In this document: in pieces, positions 17,709 through 26,597 of the stretch
Numbering within the stretch: position 1 is the stretch's first letter
Layout of the letters: each line of letters opens with the position of its first letter
Notes under the pieces: generated by a model
Databases searched by the model: none
Told to the model about the DNA's origin: nothing
Seen by the model: only the letters and a program-made list of their open reading frames with translations
Program-made: the position numbers and the translations under genes
From: Aerosticca soli
GTDB lineage: Bacteria > Pseudomonadota > Gammaproteobacteria > Xanthomonadales > Rhodanobacteraceae
Assembly: GCF_003967035.1 (NCBI RefSeq)
Contig: NZ_AP018560.1
Location: 2,069,001 to 2,133,000, forward strand
DNA length: 64,000 nt
Reading direction: 5' to 3'

Positions 17709-19048
17709 GCCGGCCGCCTGAGCGTGCGGCCACGCCCGATGCCGTAGTAGGCGATGCCGGCCTCTTCCACCGTGGCCGGATCGTAGAGATTGCGGCCGTC
17801 GAAGATCACCGGGTTGCTCAGCGCCGCGCGGATACGCGCGAAGTCCGGGCTGCGGAAGGCCTTCCATTCGGTGACGATGGCCAGCGCATCGGCGCCGTCC
17901 AGCGCCGCATAGGCGCCGTCGCACAGCACGAGGTCGGGGCGATCGCCGTAGATGCGGCGGGTTTCCTCGCGGGCCTGCGGATCGTAGGCGCGCACCCGGG
18001 CGCCCGCCTGCCACAGCCGCTCCATCAGGCGCCGGCTCGGCGCCTCGCGCATGTCGTCGGTGTTGGGCTTGAAGGCCAGGCCCCACAAGGCGATGGTGCG
18101 TCCCTGCAACGCGCCGGCGAAATGCCGCTCGATGAGCTCGAAGAGCTTGTCCTTCTGGTCGCAGTTGACGGCCTCCACCGCGGCCAGCAGACGCGGCTGG
18201 TAGCCCGCGTCGCGCGCCGTGCGCTCCAAGGCCTGCACGTCCTTGGGAAAGCACGAGCCGCCATAGCCCACGCCCGGATAGATGAAGTGATAGCCGATGC
18301 GCGGATCGGCACCGATGCCCTGGCGCACCAGCTCGACGTCGGCACCGACGCGCTCGGCGATGTTGGCGATCTCGTTCATGAAGCTGATCTTGGTCGCCAG
18401 CATCGCGTTGGCCGCGTACTTGGTGAGTTCGGCGGAGCGCTCATCCATCACCACGATGCGCTCGTGATTGCGGTTGAACGGCGCATACAGCTTGCGCAGC
18501 AGCTCCACTGCGCGCGTACTGGTGCTGCCGATGATGATGCGGTCCGGACGCAGGCAGTCGGCCACCGCATCGCCTTCCTTGAGGAACTCGGGATTGGAGA
18601 CGACATCGAACTCGACCTGGACCTCGCGCGCGGCCAGTTCCGCCGCGATCGCCTGGCGGACCCGGTCGGCCGTCCCCACCGGCACCGTGGACTTGTTCAC
18701 CACCACGGTGTAACGGTCCAGATGCCGGCCGATGGTGCGGGCGACCTCCAGCACGTAGCGCAGATCGGCGCTGCCGTCCTCATCCGGCGGGGTGCCGACG
18801 GCGATGAAGATCAACTGGCCATGCGCGATGGCCGGCGCCGCCTCGGTCGTGAAGGCAAGCTGCCCGGCGGCATGGTTGCGCCGCACGATCGGCTCCAGGC
18901 CCGGCTCGTAGATCGGCATCTCGCCGCGTTCGAGCCTGGCCACCTTGGACGCATCCACGTCCACGCACACCACGTGATTGCCCATCTCGGCCAAGCAGGC
19001 TCCCGTGACCAGCCCCACGTAACCGGTACCGAAGATCGTGACTTTCAT
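17705..19048 (-). CDS. ugd: UDP-glucose 6-dehydrogenase
   Basis: Oxidises UDP-glucose to UDP-glucuronate with two NAD+, supplying precursors for exopolysaccharide and LPS sugars. The 447-residue protein begins [16 protein letters not shown] (NAD fold). It has [22 protein letters not shown] and the active-site Cys in [10 protein letters not shown]. The C-terminal domain has the conserved [18 protein letters not shown] 19048 fits the family start; an upstream extension to 19090 does not. Its substrate comes from GalU, encoded at 28 kb. Confidence 0.96.
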   Translation of the reverse strand: MKVTIFGTGYVGLVTGACLAEMGNHVVCVDVDASKVARLERGEMPIYEPGLEPIVRRNHAAGQLAFTTEAAPAIAHGQLIFIAVGTPPDEDGSADLRYVLEVARTIGRHLDRYTVVVNKSTVPVGTADRVRQAIAAELAAREVQVEFDVVSNPEFLKEGDAVADCLRPDRIIIGSTSTRAVELLRKLYAPFNRNHERIVVMDERSAELTKYAANAMLATKISFMNEIANIAERVGADVELVRQGIGADPRIGYHFIYPGVGYGGSCFPKDVQALERTARDAGYQPRLLAAVEAVNCDQKDKLFELIERHFAGALQGRTIALWGLAFKPNTDDMREAPSRRLMERLWQAGARVRAYDPQAREETRRIYGDRPDLVLCDGAYAALDGADALAIVTEWKAFRSPDFARIRAALSNPVIFDGRNLYDPATVEEAGIAYYGIGRGRTLRRPA

Positions 19049-19111
19049 GACTCTCGTCGCCAGGGCGGACCAAACGACCGATTTTATCAACCGGCCGGCC
19101 CGTACATAAAG

Positions 19112-19140
19112 AAAACGGGGCGCGATGCACTCGCGCCCCG
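19112..19140 (-). terminator. Intrinsic terminator of the FKBP gene
   Basis: On the minus strand the stem CGGGGCGCG/CGCGCCCCG (19116-19124 with 19132-19140, loop of 7) is followed by TTTT and further T-rich sequence. It lies 29 bp after the FKBP stop and 67 bp before ugd, separating the two units. Confidence 0.85.
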
Positions 19141-19169
19141 CCTAGGGTCCAGCGTCTTGAAACGCCGGC

Positions 19170-19946
19170 TTACTTGTCGCCACCGCCCTGGGGCTGGGCC
19201 TGGCCGGCCGGCGTCGGGCCGGTCTTCAGCAAGGTCACGTCGAAGATGATCGTGGCGTTCGGCGGAAAGCCGTTCTGCGGTTGCGCGCCATAAGCCAGGT
19301 TGGAAGGAATGAACAGCTTGTAGTGCGAGCCGGTCTTCATCAGCTGCAGCCCCTCGCGGAAGCCCGGAATGACGTTGGCCAGCGGAATCGAGGCCGGCTG
19401 GTCGCCCTGGCCATGATCGGCCGAGGCGTCGAACTTCTCGCCGTTGATGAAAGTGCCGACATACTTGACCTGCACCGTGTCGTTCGGACCCGGACGCGGT
19501 CCGTTGCCCTCGCTGATCACCTGATACTGCAGGCCGGAAGCCGTGGTCTTCACGCCCGGCTGGGTCTTGTTCTTGGCCAGGAAAGCCTCGCCCTCGGCCT
19601 TGTTCTGCGCGGCCACCTTCTCATACTCGGCCTTGGCCTTGGCCTGCAGGCGGGCCACGAAGGCCTCGCGGGTGGCCTTGTATTCGGCCTCGCTCATGGT
19701 CGGCTTCTGACCGGAAAGCGCCGCCTGCACGGCGCGCGCCACCGCGGCCGGGTCGACCTCCTCGCGCACCAGCGGCGGCAGCGAGCTGGCCAGATCCCAA
19801 CCGACCACGTAGCTGGCCTTGGCCTTGTCGACGGCGGGAGCGGCGGCCGCGGAGGATTTGACCGCCTGGGCATGGATACCAGCGCTCACGCCGAATGCTA
19901 CGGCCAGCGTGGTCGCCATCAGCGTGGGACGCAAGATATGCTTCAT
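19170..19946 (-). CDS. FKBP-type peptidyl-prolyl cis-trans isomerase, exported (FkpA/Mip-like)
   Basis: A periplasmic folding catalyst. The 258-residue precursor starts MKHILRPTLMATTLAVAFG with a cleavable signal ending near HAQA. It then has an N-terminal dimerisation domain (about 40-125, helical, with KASYVVGWDLASSL and LQAKAKAEYEKVA) and a C-terminal FKBP domain (about 140-240) with DTVQVKYVGTFINGEKFDAS and PSNLAYGAQ. The C-terminus is Gly/Gln-rich. ATG 19946 gives the signal sequence; the longer open frame is spurious. Monocistronic with its own terminator. Confidence 0.92.
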   Translation of the reverse strand: MKHILRPTLMATTLAVAFGVSAGIHAQAVKSSAAAAPAVDKAKASYVVGWDLASSLPPLVREEVDPAAVARAVQAALSGQKPTMSEAEYKATREAFVARLQAKAKAEYEKVAAQNKAEGEAFLAKNKTQPGVKTTASGLQYQVISEGNGPRPGPNDTVQVKYVGTFINGEKFDASADHGQGDQPASIPLANVIPGFREGLQLMKTGSHYKLFIPSNLAYGAQPQNGFPPNATIIFDVTLLKTGPTPAGQAQPQGGGDK

Positions 19947-20016
19947 CGTGACTTTTCCTTGAAATTGCCTGTGAATGTGCCGGAATGCCGGCCGACCTCC
20001 CCCATGGAGGCAGGAT

Positions 20017-21885
20017 CTAAGGCATTTTGCGGCCCTCGTCAGTGCTTGGCAATGACGATGGGGTTGTGACCACGGACCCGTCGGGAAGTTTCCTGCCCCG
20101 TTCAGCGGGTTTTTGGTGACCGGCGGGCCGATCCTCGAGCGCCGGCCGGTCCAGCGTATCGCGCAGCGCGCCCTGCAAGCGTGCGTGCATCTGCACCAGG
20201 AGTCGCCAGAACAGCCAGACCAGCAGCGCCAGCAGCACCACGAGCAACAGCGCCACCTGGCGCGGCGGCAGGATGATCGAGGCCAGTGCCGCCACCAAGA
20301 GCCCCAGCACGCCCATCGCGCCGAGCGGCACCAGCCTGGCCGCCATGCCGCGCATGCGCCGGGTCTGCGCCCCGCCGAAGCGTTCGGAGATGCCGAGTTC
20401 CGCCAGCAGAAGCCCCAACGCCTCGGCCTTGCGGTAGACCGCGACCACCATCGGCAGCGACAGCAGCGCCGCCAGTGACCAGGCCAGCGCACGCTCGGCG
20501 ACGCGATGCCCCGCCAGCATCGGCCAATGGAACCAGCCCTTGCGGTACAGATGGGCCGCGACCAGAAACAGCGCGGCCACCAGCATCACGTTGACCAGGA
20601 TGTGCCAGCACAGCCTGCGCACCATCCGCACCACCACCGCGCTCTGCCCCTGCAGCTGGATGCCGCCCACCCAATCCGTATAGGCGTCGGCAGGCCCAGT
20701 GATGGCCACGGGCAGATGCCGGCCGAACCATTGCGCCAGCGGATCGGCGGCACGGATGAGATAGGGAGTGAGGAAAGTGGTGATGGCCGACACCGCCACC
20801 GCGATCGGGTAGAGCTGCTTGCCGGTGACACCCAGGCTGAGCCCGAGCGAGGCGATCACGAAGGAGAACTCGCCGATCTGCGCCAGCCCCATGCCCACCC
20901 GCAGCGAGGTGCGGGCATCGGAGCCGGCCACGAAGGCACCGAAGCCGCTGGAGAGGATCTTGCCGAGCACCACCGCAAGAGTGATGAGCAGGATCGGCTG
21001 CCAATAATCGACCAGGTGCTGGGGGTCGATCAGCATGCCGATGGAGACGAAGAAGATCGCACTGAACATGTCGCGCACCGGGGCGACGATGCGCTCGATG
21101 CGCGCCACGCTCGCCGACTCGCCGACCAGCGCGCCGATCATGAACGCACCGAGCGCGATGCTGTAGCCAAGCTCGGTGACCAGCAGACAGAAGCCGAAGC
21201 ACAGGCCGAGCACCACCACCAGCAGCACGTCGTCGCGGCTGACCCGGGCGATGTAGTCGACCACCGGCGGCACCACCAGCAGGCCGGCGACCAGCGACAC
21301 CAGCATGAACAGCGCAAGCCGGCCGATCACCGCCAGCGCCGCCGTGGCAGCCAGGCCGCCGGTGCCGGCGATGCCGGTCAACAGCGTCATCAGCACCACC
21401 GCCAGCACGTCCTCGATGATGAGGATGCCGAACATGAGCTGGGCGAACCGCTCGCGCTTGAGATGCAGGTCGTCCAGCGCCTTCATGATGATGGTGGTGG
21501 AGGACATCGACAGCATCGCGCCCAGAAACAGCGCATCCAGCGGGCTCCAGCCGAAGCCGCGTCCGAGCAGGTAGCCGAGCCCGAGCATCAGGCCGATCTC
21601 GCACAGCGCGGCGAGCAGCGCCGGGCCGCCCACCTCGCGCATCTTCTTCAGGCTGAACTCCAGGCCGAGCGCAAACAGCAACAACACCATGCCGAGCTCG
21701 GCCAGGGTGCGAATGGTCTCGTCCTCGTGGATGAACACCACCGGGAAGGTGTACGGCCCGACCAGCACCCCGGCGATGATGTAACCCAGCACGACCGGCT
21801 GCCGCAGGCGCTGGCAAAGCACCGTGGTCAGGCCGGCGAGCAGCATCACGGCGGCGAGATCCTGGATGAACGGCAAGACGTGCAT
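20017..21885 (-). CDS. Kef-type monovalent cation/proton antiporter (CPA2) without a TrkA-N domain
   Basis: An integral inner-membrane protein of 622 residues. Residues 1 to about 380 are a CPA2 antiporter domain of roughly 12 helices with VVLGYIIAGVLVGPYTFP, LLLFALGLEFSLKKM and the ion-site region LIIEDVLAVVLMTLL. In KefB/KefC a cytosolic TrkA-N/RCK domain follows. Here, instead, four or five more hydrophobic helices occupy about 430-590, and no GxGxxG nucleotide motif is visible. ATG 21885 has GGAG 6 bp upstream. The ion (K+ or Na+) is unknown. Confidence 0.85.
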   Translation of the reverse strand: MHVLPFIQDLAAVMLLAGLTTVLCQRLRQPVVLGYIIAGVLVGPYTFPVVFIHEDETIRTLAELGMVLLLFALGLEFSLKKMREVGGPALLAALCEIGLMLGLGYLLGRGFGWSPLDALFLGAMLSMSSTTIIMKALDDLHLKRERFAQLMFGILIIEDVLAVVLMTLLTGIAGTGGLAATAALAVIGRLALFMLVSLVAGLLVVPPVVDYIARVSRDDVLLVVVLGLCFGFCLLVTELGYSIALGAFMIGALVGESASVARIERIVAPVRDMFSAIFFVSIGMLIDPQHLVDYWQPILLITLAVVLGKILSSGFGAFVAGSDARTSLRVGMGLAQIGEFSFVIASLGLSLGVTGKQLYPIAVAVSAITTFLTPYLIRAADPLAQWFGRHLPVAITGPADAYTDWVGGIQLQGQSAVVVRMVRRLCWHILVNVMLVAALFLVAAHLYRKGWFHWPMLAGHRVAERALAWSLAALLSLPMVVAVYRKAEALGLLLAELGISERFGGAQTRRMRGMAARLVPLGAMGVLGLLVAALASIILPPRQVALLLVVLLALLVWLFWRLLVQMHARLQGALRDTLDRPALEDRPAGHQKPAERGRKLPDGSVVTTPSSLPSTDEGRKMP

Positions 21886-21969
21886 GATTGCTCCGACGAA
21901 GAACACCAAGCCTAACAGCGCGATCGATCGGCCCGGGCGATGGAAAACGAGACCGACCCCAATAGGTGC

Positions 21970-21998
21970 TTGACGCCCCGGGATGTCCCACCTAAGAT
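21970..21998 (+). promoter_or_regulatory. Promoter of the tRNA-Ala/Glu/Asp cluster
   Basis: TTGACG (21970-21975), exactly 17 bp, TAAGAT (21993-21998), ending 17 bp before tRNA-Ala. A near-consensus sigma70 promoter with a GC-rich discriminator, as expected for stable-RNA genes. Confidence 0.8.
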
Positions 21999-22015
21999 GC
22001 CGGGCTTCCAGCGGC

Positions 22016-22091
<76 letters not shown>

Positions 22092-22101
22092 CCTCAAGTC
22101 C

Positions 22102-22177
22102 GTCCCCATCGTCTAGAGGCCTAGGACACCACCCTTTCACGGTGGCGACCGGGGTTCGAATCCCCGTGGGGACGCCA
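22102..22177 (+). tRNA. tRNA-Glu(TTC)
   Basis: 76 nt including CCA. Acceptor GTCCCCA/TGGGGAC, anticodon loop CTTTCAC (TTC). It follows tRNA-Ala by 10 bp in the same transcript. Confidence 0.97.
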
Positions 22178-22187
22178 ATGTTGCAGC

Positions 22188-22264
22188 GGAGCGGTAGTTC
22201 AGCTGGTTAGAATGCTGGCCTGTCACGCCGGAGGTCGCGGGTTCGAGTCCCGTCCGCTCCGCCA
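22188..22264 (+). tRNA. tRNA-Asp(GTC)
   Basis: 77 nt including CCA. Acceptor GGAGCGG/CCGCTCC, anticodon stem CTGGC/GCCGG (one T-G pair), loop CTGTCAC (GTC). Last gene of the cluster. Confidence 0.96.
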
Positions 22265-22273
22265 GTTGTTGGC

Positions 22274-22303
22274 AAAACCCGCCTCGCGCGGGTTTTGTTT
22301 TTT
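22274..22303 (+). terminator. Intrinsic terminator of the tRNA-Ala/Glu/Asp cluster
   Basis: AAAACCCGC (22274-22282) pairs with GCGGGTTTT (22288-22296), loop CTCGC, followed by GTTTTTT. It also lies 3' of the convergent DUF1249 gene. Confidence 0.9.
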
Positions 22304-22351
22304 CGGACGCGGCATCCCATGTCGCCCGAAGGCCCTTACATCCATCTCTCT

Positions 22352-22819
22352 TTAAGGCGCAACGGCGGCCTGCAAGGTTCCGCGCGAGTGCCCCTGCGCG
22401 GCCAGATATTCCAGCCAACGCGACAGAAAACCATTCATGCGCAGGCGATGCTGCAGCACCGTATCGGCCGGCGGGAAAGGCCCCAGCACCTGCCACAGGT
22501 GACGCCCCGGATGACAATGCAGCGCCTCGGCGACATGCGCATCGGTATACATGCGCAGCTGCGCCGAAGGCGTGCGCAGGCCGGTGTGGGCATCGACCAT
22601 GGCGTAGGTCAATTCGAGCTCCAGCGTGTAGGGGTGGCGTTCCTGCACGCTCAAGTGCACCGCCAGGCCGTCGTCGATGTCGGAGACGTACTCGCCCGGC
22701 GCCAGCGACTGCGGCGCGAACAGGTGCGAGAGACGGTGGTAATTCTCCGCGTACAGGCCCATCAGGTAGCCGAAACGATCAGGCAGCCAGGCCTTGCGGG
22801 ACTCGAGGACAACGCTCAT
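22352..22819 (-). CDS. DUF1249 family protein
   Basis: A 155-residue soluble protein of unknown function. The opening FGYLMGLYAENYHRLSHLF, the mid-section LELELTYAMVDAHTG and PSAQLRMYTDAHVAEALHCHP are characteristic of the family (E. coli YqiB-like). The ATG at 22819 has AAGGAAA some 15 bp upstream, an unusually long spacing. The 61-bp gap to ppsR is mostly an 8-bp tandem repeat, so expression may depend on read-through from ppsR. Confidence 0.83.
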   Translation of the reverse strand: MSVVLESRKAWLPDRFGYLMGLYAENYHRLSHLFAPQSLAPGEYVSDIDDGLAVHLSVQERHPYTLELELTYAMVDAHTGLRTPSAQLRMYTDAHVAEALHCHPGRHLWQVLGPFPPADTVLQHRLRMNGFLSRWLEYLAAQGHSRGTLQAAVAP

Positions 22820-22839
22820 GGGATGGATCGGTTTCCTTG

Positions 22840-22879
22840 TAATCGGGTAATCGGGTAATCGGGTAATCGGGTAATCGGG
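22840..22879. repeat. Five tandem copies of an 8-bp repeat (TAATCGGG)
   Basis: Five perfect copies of TAATCGGG (CCCGATTA on the coding strand of the neighbours) fill most of the gap between the ppsR stop and the DUF1249 gene. The unit length is not a multiple of three, but the array is non-coding, so copy-number slippage would change intergenic spacing rather than a frame. Confidence 0.95.
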
Positions 22880-22880
22880 T

Positions 22881-23696
22881 CTAGAACAGCGTACGTTCGA
22901 TGCCGAAACGGTCGAGGATCTTGCTCGCGATCTCCTCGATCGAGACGTGGGTGGTATTGAGTGAAGGGATGCCGGCGCGCCGCATCAGCCGGTCCGCCTG
23001 CTCGAGCTCCCATCGGCATTGCGCCACGGTGGCGTAGCGGCTGCCGGGACGGCGCTGTTCGCGGATCTGCGCCAGCCGCTCCGGATCGATGGTGAGGCCG
23101 AACAGGCGATCGCGATAGGGACGCAGCCTGGCGGGCAGCTCCAGCTGCTCTAAGTCTTCGTCCGTCAGCGGATAATTGGCGGCGCGCACGCCGTAATGCA
23201 AGGCCATGTAGAGACAGGTCGGCGTCTTGCCCGAGCGCGACACGCCGATCAGGATCAGCTCCGCCTGCGAGTAGTCGACATCCACGCCGTCGTCGTGGGC
23301 CAATGCGTAGTTGGTGGCATTGATGCGCGCCTCGTAGCGCTCGTAATCGATCAGGCCATGCGAGCGGTTCACCGCGCCGGAACGCTTGGCGCCGAGTTCC
23401 TCTTCCAGCGGGCCGATGAAAGGCGCGAACACGTCGAGCATCAGCGCCCCGCTGGTCGCCACGATCTCGCACAGCGAGCGGTCGGCCATGGTGTTGATCA
23501 CGATCGGGCGGATGCCGGTCTGTGCGTAGCGCGTCTTGATCCGCAGCGCCGCCGCCTCGGCCTTCTCCGGCGTGTCGATGAACGGCAACCGGTGACGATC
23601 GAACTGCATGCCCTCGAACTGGGCGAGGATGCTGTTGCCGATCGTCTCGGCGGTGATGCCGGTGGAGTCGGAAATGAAAAAGACGGTGCGCTGCAT
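22881..23696 (-). CDS. ppsR: PEP synthase regulatory kinase/pyrophosphorylase
   Basis: DUF299-family bifunctional enzyme. It inactivates PEP synthase by ADP-dependent threonine phosphorylation and reactivates it by Pi-dependent dephosphorylation. The 271-residue product begins MQRTVFFISDSTGITAETIG and has the P-loop GVSRSGKTP (near 152-160). ATG 23696 has GGGA 8 bp upstream; ATG 23705, three codons earlier, is the alternative. It is divergent from its target gene ppsA across about 200 bp, the usual arrangement. Confidence 0.94.
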   Translation of the reverse strand: MQRTVFFISDSTGITAETIGNSILAQFEGMQFDRHRLPFIDTPEKAEAAALRIKTRYAQTGIRPIVINTMADRSLCEIVATSGALMLDVFAPFIGPLEEELGAKRSGAVNRSHGLIDYERYEARINATNYALAHDDGVDVDYSQAELILIGVSRSGKTPTCLYMALHYGVRAANYPLTDEDLEQLELPARLRPYRDRLFGLTIDPERLAQIREQRRPGSRYATVAQCRWELEQADRLMRRAGIPSLNTTHVSIEEIASKILDRFGIERTLF

Positions 23697-23904
23697 GCGG
23701 GACATCCCGGATCGGTATGCCTTGCACCTTAGCGCAACGGCACGGCCGGCCGCGCGCTGACTGGTATGCGGATGGCAAAGCCCGCATCGCCAGTGGTCTG
23801 CTTGTGCCGGCCGCCCCCCGCCCCGACAATACCAGTTCCTCGCAACCCGCTTCGGGCCGCCACAGGGCCATATGACCACCGCCCCCGCTGAAAGGAGAGT
23901 CCCC

Positions 23905-26280
23905 TTGAACGAACTCGTGCTCTGGCTGGATCAAGTGCGCATGACCGACATCGGCAAGGTCGGCGGCAAGAATGCCTCGCTGGGCGAAATGATCGGCAAC
24001 CTCGCGCAGCTCGGCGTGTCGGTGCCGGGCGGCTTCGCCACCACGGCCTATGCCTTTCAGCAATACCTCGCGCAGAGCGGCCTGGATGCACGCATCCGCA
24101 AGCGCCTGGAAGGGCTCGACGTCGAGAACGTGGACGCGCTGACCGCTGCCGGCCGCGAGATCCGCGCCTGGGTCAGTGACACCGCGTTGCCGGCCGAGCT
24201 GGACCAGGCGATCCGCGAAGCCTACGGCAAACTTTGCGCCCAGGCCGGCGTGCCGGATGCCGCAGTGGCGGTACGCTCGTCCGCCACCGCCGAGGACCTG
24301 CCCGATGCCAGCTTCGCCGGCCAGCAGGAGACCTATCTCAACGTATCCGGCGCCGAGGAAGTGCTGCGCAAGGTCAAGGAGGTGTTCGCCTCGCTCTACA
24401 ACGACCGCGCCATCGCCTATCGCGTGCACCACGGCTTCATGCATGAGGAGGTCTCGCTGTCGGCCGGCATCCAGCTGATGGTGCGCTCGGACCTCGGCGC
24501 CTCCGGTGTGCTGTTCACGCTGGACACCGAATCGGGCTTCCGCGACGTCGTGTTCGTCACCGGCTCCTACGGCCTGGGCGAAATGGTCGTGCAGGGCGCG
24601 GTCAATCCCGACGAGTTCTACGTGTTCAAGCCGACGCTCAAGCAGGGCAAGCCCGCCATCCTGCGCCGCAGCCTCGGTGCCAAGCAGCAGCGCATGGTGT
24701 TTTCCGATCGTCCCGGCGAACGGGTGCGCATCGAGCCCACCCCGGAGGAACTGCGCCGGCGCTTCTGCATCGACGACGATGACGTGCAGGAGCTGGCCAG
24801 CCAGGCCCTGGTGATCGAGCAACACTACGGCCGGCCGATGGACATCGAGTGGGCCAAGGACGGGCTCTCGGGCAAGCTCTACATCGTGCAGGCGCGGCCG
24901 GAAACGGTGAAATCGCGCAGCCACGCCACCCGCATCGAGCGCTTCCATCTGCTGGAAAAGGGCAAGGTCCTCGCCGAGGGCCGCGCCATCGGCCAGAAGA
25001 TCGGCTCAGGCCGCGCGCGGGTGATCCGCACGCTCGAGCACATGAACACTTTCCAGGAAGGCGACGTGCTGGTGGCAGACATGACCGACCCGGACTGGGA
25101 GCCGATCATGAAGCGCGCCGCCGCCATCGTCACCAATCGCGGCGGGCGCACCTGCCACGCGGCGATCATCGCCCGCGAGCTCGGCGTGCCGGCGGTGGTC
25201 GGCACCGGCAATGCGATGGAGGCGATTCCCGACGGCGCCGATGTCACCGTCTCCTGCGCCGAGGGCGACACCGGCTACGTCTATGCCGGCCGGCTCAAGT
25301 TCGATCGCGTCAGCGCCGATCTCGGCGCCATGCCCGAGGCGCCGCTCAAGATCATGATGAACGTCGCCAACCCCGAGCGGGCCTTCGACTTCGGCATGCT
25401 GCCCAATGCCGGCATCGGCCTGGCGCGGCTGGAGATGATCATCGCCAGCCACATCGGCGTGCACCCCAAGGCGCTCCTGGAATATGACCGCCAGGACGCC
25501 GACACGCGCGCCAAGATCGACGAGCGCATGGCCGGTTATGCCGATCCGGTGTCGTTCTACGTCGACCGCCTCGCCGAAGGCATCGCCACCATCACCGCCT
25601 CGGTGTATCCCAAGCCGGTCATCGTGCGGTTGTCGGACTTCAAGTCGAACGAATACGCCGGCCTGATCGGCGGCGCGCGCTACGAGCCGCACGAGGAAAA
25701 CCCGATGATCGGCTACCGCGGCGCCAGCCGCTACGTCGATCCCGGTTTCGCCGATGCCTTCGCGCTGGAATGCCGCGCGGTGAAGAAAGTGCGCGAGACG
25801 ATGGGCCTCACCAATGCGTGGGTGATGATCCCCTTCGTGCGCACGCCGGGCGAAGGCCGCAAGGTCATCGAGGTACTGGCGAAGAACGGCCTCAGGCAGG
25901 GCGAGCACGAACTCAAGCTCATCATGATGTGCGAGGTACCCTCCAACGCCCTGCTCGCCGACGAGTTCCTCGACATCTTCGACGGCTTCTCGATCGGCTC
26001 CAACGATCTCACCCAGCTCACCCTCGGCCTCGATCGCGATTCGGGCATCGTCGCCGGCCTCTTCGACGAACGCGACCCGGCGGTGAAGAAGCTGCTCGCC
26101 ATGGCCATCCAGGCCGCGCGCGCCAAGGGCAAGTACATCGGCATCTGCGGCCAGGGCCCGAGCGACCACCCGGACCTTGCCGAATGGCTGATGGACCAGG
26201 GCATCGAGTCGGTGTCGCTCAATCCCGACACCGTGGTCGACACCTGGCTGCGGCTGGCGAAGAAGAAGAAAGCCGGCTGA
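23905..26280 (+). CDS. ppsA: Phosphoenolpyruvate synthase
   Basis: Converts pyruvate, ATP and water to PEP, AMP and Pi in gluconeogenesis. It has an N-terminal ATP-grasp domain ([31 protein letters not shown]), the swivelling phosphohistidine motif GGRTCHAAI and a C-terminal TIM barrel ending in [11 protein letters not shown] place the start at TTG 23905: a full AAGGAG sits 7 bp upstream and the resulting 791 aa matches the usual 792. ATG 23872 would add 11 residues and lacks a ribosome site. The target Thr next to the catalytic His (GGRTCHAA) is intact, fitting PpsR control. Confidence 0.96.
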   Translation: MNELVLWLDQVRMTDIGKVGGKNASLGEMIGNLAQLGVSVPGGFATTAYAFQQYLAQSGLDARIRKRLEGLDVENVDALTAAGREIRAWVSDTALPAELDQAIREAYGKLCAQAGVPDAAVAVRSSATAEDLPDASFAGQQETYLNVSGAEEVLRKVKEVFASLYNDRAIAYRVHHGFMHEEVSLSAGIQLMVRSDLGASGVLFTLDTESGFRDVVFVTGSYGLGEMVVQGAVNPDEFYVFKPTLKQGKPAILRRSLGAKQQRMVFSDRPGERVRIEPTPEELRRRFCIDDDDVQELASQALVIEQHYGRPMDIEWAKDGLSGKLYIVQARPETVKSRSHATRIERFHLLEKGKVLAEGRAIGQKIGSGRARVIRTLEHMNTFQEGDVLVADMTDPDWEPIMKRAAAIVTNRGGRTCHAAIIARELGVPAVVGTGNAMEAIPDGADVTVSCAEGDTGYVYAGRLKFDRVSADLGAMPEAPLKIMMNVANPERAFDFGMLPNAGIGLARLEMIIASHIGVHPKALLEYDRQDADTRAKIDERMAGYADPVSFYVDRLAEGIATITASVYPKPVIVRLSDFKSNEYAGLIGGARYEPHEENPMIGYRGASRYVDPGFADAFALECRAVKKVRETMGLTNAWVMIPFVRTPGEGRKVIEVLAKNGLRQGEHELKLIMMCEVPSNALLADEFLDIFDGFSIGSNDLTQLTLGLDRDSGIVAGLFDERDPAVKKLLAMAIQAARAKGKYIGICGQGPSDHPDLAEWLMDQGIESVSLNPDTVVDTWLRLAKKKKAG

Positions 26281-26332
26281 ACCGGCGAGGTGGGGCGGCC
26301 ACACCAGCCGGTCGCACCCGCCAGCCTCACAG

Positions 26333-26362
26333 TTGTCGCCCGTGCTCTCGCTCGCGTAGAAT
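26333..26362 (+). promoter_or_regulatory. Candidate promoter of tRNA-Ser(CGA)
   Basis: TTGTCG (26333-26338), 18 bp, TAGAAT (26357-26362), about 33 bp before the tRNA. Consensus match. Confidence 0.6.
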
Positions 26363-26395
26363 CCGCCGCCTGCGTGAGACCATACGCACCCCATC

Positions 26396-26485
<90 letters not shown>

Positions 26486-26497
26486 ATGAAATCAAAG

Positions 26498-26528
26498 GGC
26501 TACGCAAAAAAAGCGTGGCCTTTTTTTT
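26498..26528 (+). terminator. Intrinsic terminator of tRNA-Ser
   Basis: Stem GGCTACGC/GCGTGGCC (one G-T pair, loop of seven A) followed by eight T. Confidence 0.92.
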
Positions 26529-26597
26529 GATTCTTCACCCATCACCGCCAAGCCAGTTTTTCAGCTGTGTACGACGTTCGCTATCGCCGCAGCCTGA

